Assembly: GCA_007128045.1 (NCBI GenBank)
Contig: SKYG01000360.1
Span: forward strand, 1 to 16,029
Length of the DNA: 16,029 nucleotides
Direction: 5' to 3'
From: Bacteroidales bacterium
GTDB lineage: Bacteria > Bacteroidota > Bacteroidia > Bacteroidales > UBA7960
Shown here: positions 13,870 through 16,029 of the stretch, piece after piece
Layout of the letters: the number at the start of each line of letters is the position of its first letter
Numbering within the stretch: the first letter of the stretch is position 1
Program-made: the position numbers and the translations under genes
The notes under the pieces: model-generated
Told to the model about the DNA's origin: nothing
The model's input: only the letters and a program-made list of their open reading frames with translations
The model's database searches: none

Positions 13870-15537
13870 ATGAAAAAACTATATCTGTTTCTTCTTACCT
13901 TTTTTCCACTTACGGTACTGGCGGCAAGTGATGTTACCCAGCTTGAGGGCAGTTTTAAGGTTGGGCCAGCCATTATACTCATCTTTATATTGACTTTATT
14001 TGTTCTGGTGGGAATAATTTTCCGGGCCAAAGATACGACAGACTACTATGCTGCCGGGCGCAGCATCTCACGGGTTGGTTCAGGGATGGCTATCGCCTCC
14101 AACTGGATGAGTGCCGCCTCCTTTCTCGGCATGGCTGCTCTGATGTATGGTTCAGGATACCATGGACTGTCATATGTGGTTGGATGGACAGGTGGGTATG
14201 TGTTGTTACTTATCCTGATGGCCGGACAGATACGCAGGTACGGTAAATATACGGCTGCCGACTTCATTGGCGACAGGTATTATTCGCAGTCGTTGCGTGC
14301 CATTGGCGCAGTTATTGCCATCATTATATCTATTGCTTATGCTGTGGGGCAGTTTGGTGGTATTGGACTGATGTTCAAATGGATTCTGGGTATAAACTAC
14401 CCGATGGCTGTGATCATCGGTGGCTCTGTGGTGCTGGCTTATACCCTGATCTCTGGTATGCTGGGGGTGACAAAGAACATGCAGATACAATATGTAATTA
14501 TCATCAGTTCCTTTATGATCCCCATGTTTATTCTGACAGCCAAATTTGACTATTTCTGGCTGCTCCCGCAGATCGGTTACGGCGCTGCCGTTCAGGATGT
14601 GGTTGACGGGGTGATGATATCGGAGAAGTCAGGACTGTTTAATTCGTTGGGGCATCATTTTGCCATAGTTCCCAGCCCTGAATACGCCATGCCCTGGGCC
14701 CCATCAACTGGTCAGACCATGTTTCACTGGGTTGCCATTGCCTTTTCTCTCATGATTGGTACTGCAGGATTGCCGCATGTGATCCAGCGCTTTTACGTGG
14801 TGCCAAAAGCCAGCGATGCCCGGTGGTCGGTCGTATGGGGATTGTTCTTTATTTGTCTGCTTTACTGGAGCGCACCGGTGTACTCTGTGTTTGGCATCAT
14901 TCTTTCTTCAAATCCTGAGGTGGGGCAACTTGCCAAGGATGCCATCGTGGTATATACCGCGCAGCTTGGTGATGTAAACCCTTTGATTGTCGGGTTGCTG
15001 GCCGCCGGCGGAGTCTCTGCAGCCTTTTCCACCACATCGGGCTTGCTGGTGGCCGGGGCTTCGGCTTTTGCACACGACCTGTATGTGAAAGTGATCAACC
15101 CGGAAGCAAAGCCAAAGACGCAGATCAACATCGCCAGGCTGAGTACCATTTTGATGGCCGTTATCATCGCGGCGATTGCGATGCTCGACCTGGCTTTGAT
15201 CGCCCAGCTGGTTGCCATTGCATTCTCCATGGCAGGATGTACCATCTTTCCACTCTTTTTGCTGGGGATATGGTGGAGTGGCTCCAACCGTGCCGGTGCC
15301 AAAGCCGGACTAATTGCCGGAAGCCTCGTAACCCTCATTTCTCTGACGTACCTCATTGCTGCCAGGTACGAATGGGTGTTGCCCTATAACGACTTTATTA
15401 CCTTTTATCTCGGTGCCTGGTACTTCGCATGGATCGGTGCCCCGCTGGCTATCATTACCAATATCGTCGTTTCCAAACTGACCAAAGAAACGCCAATAGA
15501 GATCAGAAAGTTCTTAATTGAAAAAGTGCACTCATAG
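13870..15537 (+). CDS. Sodium:solute symporter (SSS family, ActP-like)
   Basis: Inner-membrane secondary transporter of 555 residues that couples Na+ entry to uptake of a small solute, probably a carboxylate by similarity to acetate permease ActP. The frame is open from 13714, but the ATG at 13870 is chosen: it follows an 8-bp repeat array and begins a good signal/TM segment (MKKLYLFLLTFFPLTVLAAS), while the upstream 52 residues are low-complexity. About 12-13 hydrophobic segments are visible. Family motifs include DYYAAGRSISRVGSGMAIAS, SNWMSAASFLGMA, GTAGLPHVIQRFYVVPKASD, and the signature GGVSAAFSTTSGLLVAGASA followed by FAHDLY. It lies 203 bp after the two-TM gene and 2 bp before the next start, so it is likely in one operon with both. 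No link to the polysaccharide cassette is evident. The substrate cannot be fixed from sequence. Confidence 0.92.
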   Translation: MKKLYLFLLTFFPLTVLAASDVTQLEGSFKVGPAIILIFILTLFVLVGIIFRAKDTTDYYAAGRSISRVGSGMAIASNWMSAASFLGMAALMYGSGYHGLSYVVGWTGGYVLLLILMAGQIRRYGKYTAADFIGDRYYSQSLRAIGAVIAIIISIAYAVGQFGGIGLMFKWILGINYPMAVIIGGSVVLAYTLISGMLGVTKNMQIQYVIIISSFMIPMFILTAKFDYFWLLPQIGYGAAVQDVVDGVMISEKSGLFNSLGHHFAIVPSPEYAMPWAPSTGQTMFHWVAIAFSLMIGTAGLPHVIQRFYVVPKASDARWSVVWGLFFICLLYWSAPVYSVFGIILSSNPEVGQLAKDAIVVYTAQLGDVNPLIVGLLAAGGVSAAFSTTSGLLVAGASAFAHDLYVKVINPEAKPKTQINIARLSTILMAVIIAAIAMLDLALIAQLVAIAFSMAGCTIFPLFLLGIWWSGSNRAGAKAGLIAGSLVTLISLTYLIAARYEWVLPYNDFITFYLGAWYFAWIGAPLAIITNIVVSKLTKETPIEIRKFLIEKVHS

Positions 15538-15539
15538 TT

Positions 15540-16029
15540 TTGAGTTTTATACCGAAACATAAAGGAACAAGGGTGATCATTCTGGTAATGGTGATCCTTG
15601 CCTTGATTGGTATTGCCATTGCCTGGGTTTATTACTCCGGCATAAACAGATCGGCCGATCCTCGCGTAAGGGATGCAAGGACGATGTATGCCAGGTATAA
15701 TATCTACGCTGCTTCCAATGAGCAGGAAAAAATACTGTCCCTTCTCGACAGTATATATGGTGTTTTTAAGTCAGTAAAGCATTATGAGAACTCCTATGAG
15801 ATCGGGGTGGTGCTTAATAACCGTGCATCCATATACCTGACAAGAGCCATATCCGACACACTGGTTAACGAGGTAAAAATGCAATACCTGGCCATGGCCG
15901 AACACGAACTACTTAGGAGTATTGAATATTACCAGAATTGGATCATTGCATTTGGTGGGCTCAACGAATCCGGGATTCAGGATACAGTTTATAAAGACTT
16001 CATGTCTGATCCTGTCATATTCACCGATA
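15540..16029 (+). CDS. Single-TM protein with helix-rich region, 3'-truncated by the window end
   Basis: The frame is open from a TTG at 15540, two bases after the symporter stop, to the last base, giving 163 codons with no stop. It begins with a short basic stretch (LSFIPKHKGTR) and one TM helix (VIILVMVILALIGIAIAWVYY, ~12-32). A soluble part follows, rich in Leu/Ala/Glu and apparently all-helical (EKILSLLDSIYGVF, EIGVVLNNRASIYLTRAI, EVKMQYLAMAEHELLRSIEY), which resembles tetratricopeptide-type repeats. I do not recognise the family. The near-overlap with the symporter gene argues for co-translation and perhaps a functional tie to the transporter. The next in-frame ATG (15588) would cut into the TM helix, so TTG is preferred. 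Confidence 0.7.
   Translation, partial: MSFIPKHKGTRVIILVMVILALIGIAIAWVYYSGINRSADPRVRDARTMYARYNIYAASNEQEKILSLLDSIYGVFKSVKHYENSYEIGVVLNNRASIYLTRAISDTLVNEVKMQYLAMAEHELLRSIEYYQNWIIAFGGLNESGIQDTVYKDFMSDPVIFTD

Noticed and set aside
14862..15356. 164-residue open frame on the - strand inside the symporter gene
   Set aside because: It is antisense to a region encoding clear SSS family motifs; long antisense frames are common in GC-richer genes.

Overview
The window looks like a chromosome segment of a polysaccharide-degrading Bacteroidota, probably aquatic or marine. Three things point there. Two proteins end in the type IX secretion sorting domain found only in that phylum. Translation starts lie in A/T-rich leaders without Shine-Dalgarno boxes. 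The gene content (two sulfatases, two GH43 enzymes, a GH2 beta-galactosidase, an SGNH esterase and a cupin-AraC regulator) is that of an algal-polysaccharide utilisation locus. No SusC/SusD pair, integrase, transposase, CRISPR array, tRNA or rRNA is visible. Every gene is on the + strand.

Region 1 (1-11445) is the saccharolytic cassette. It begins with the tail of a secreted, probably sugar-binding protein (1-729), followed by a hairpin-rich gap. Then come a GH43 enzyme of the exo-beta-1,3-galactanase type (964-2181), an S1 sulfatase (2209-3657), a second GH43 with F5/8-type, Ig-like and T9SS sorting domains (3769-5718), a GHS-type SGNH esterase (5725-6498) and a LacZ-like GH2 beta-galactosidase (6546-9656). 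A relic of another large glycosidase follows (9666-9887), then a second, lipoprotein-like sulfatase (9898-11445). Read together, the set suggests stepwise removal of sulfate and acyl groups and exo-cleavage of a substituted, galactose-rich glycan, possibly with a beta-1,3-galactan backbone. That substrate is an inference from families, not something the sequence proves.

Region 2 (11446-12491) carries a cupin-AraC transcription factor, the likely sugar-responsive regulator of the cassette.

Region 3 (12492-16029) looks like ordinary core genome. A 420-bp gap holds palindromes and seven copies of an 8-bp tandem repeat. It is followed by a two-TM protein with a large loop insert (12914-13666), a second 8-bp repeat array, an ActP-like sodium:solute symporter (13870-15537), and the start of a single-TM, helix-rich protein that runs off the window (15540-16029). 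The 5' coding parts are AT-rich (for example 21 G+C of 60 at 4141-4200) and the 3' genes are richer (42 of 60 at 15001-15060), so the window may be a mosaic.

The points most worth a second look are: the leader shared by the first two genes; the unlisted glycosidase relic between the beta-galactosidase and the second sulfatase; the 18-bp duplication of the beta-galactosidase start region; the extended palindrome at 841-938; and the paired 8-bp repeat arrays with the loop-inserted symporter partner.
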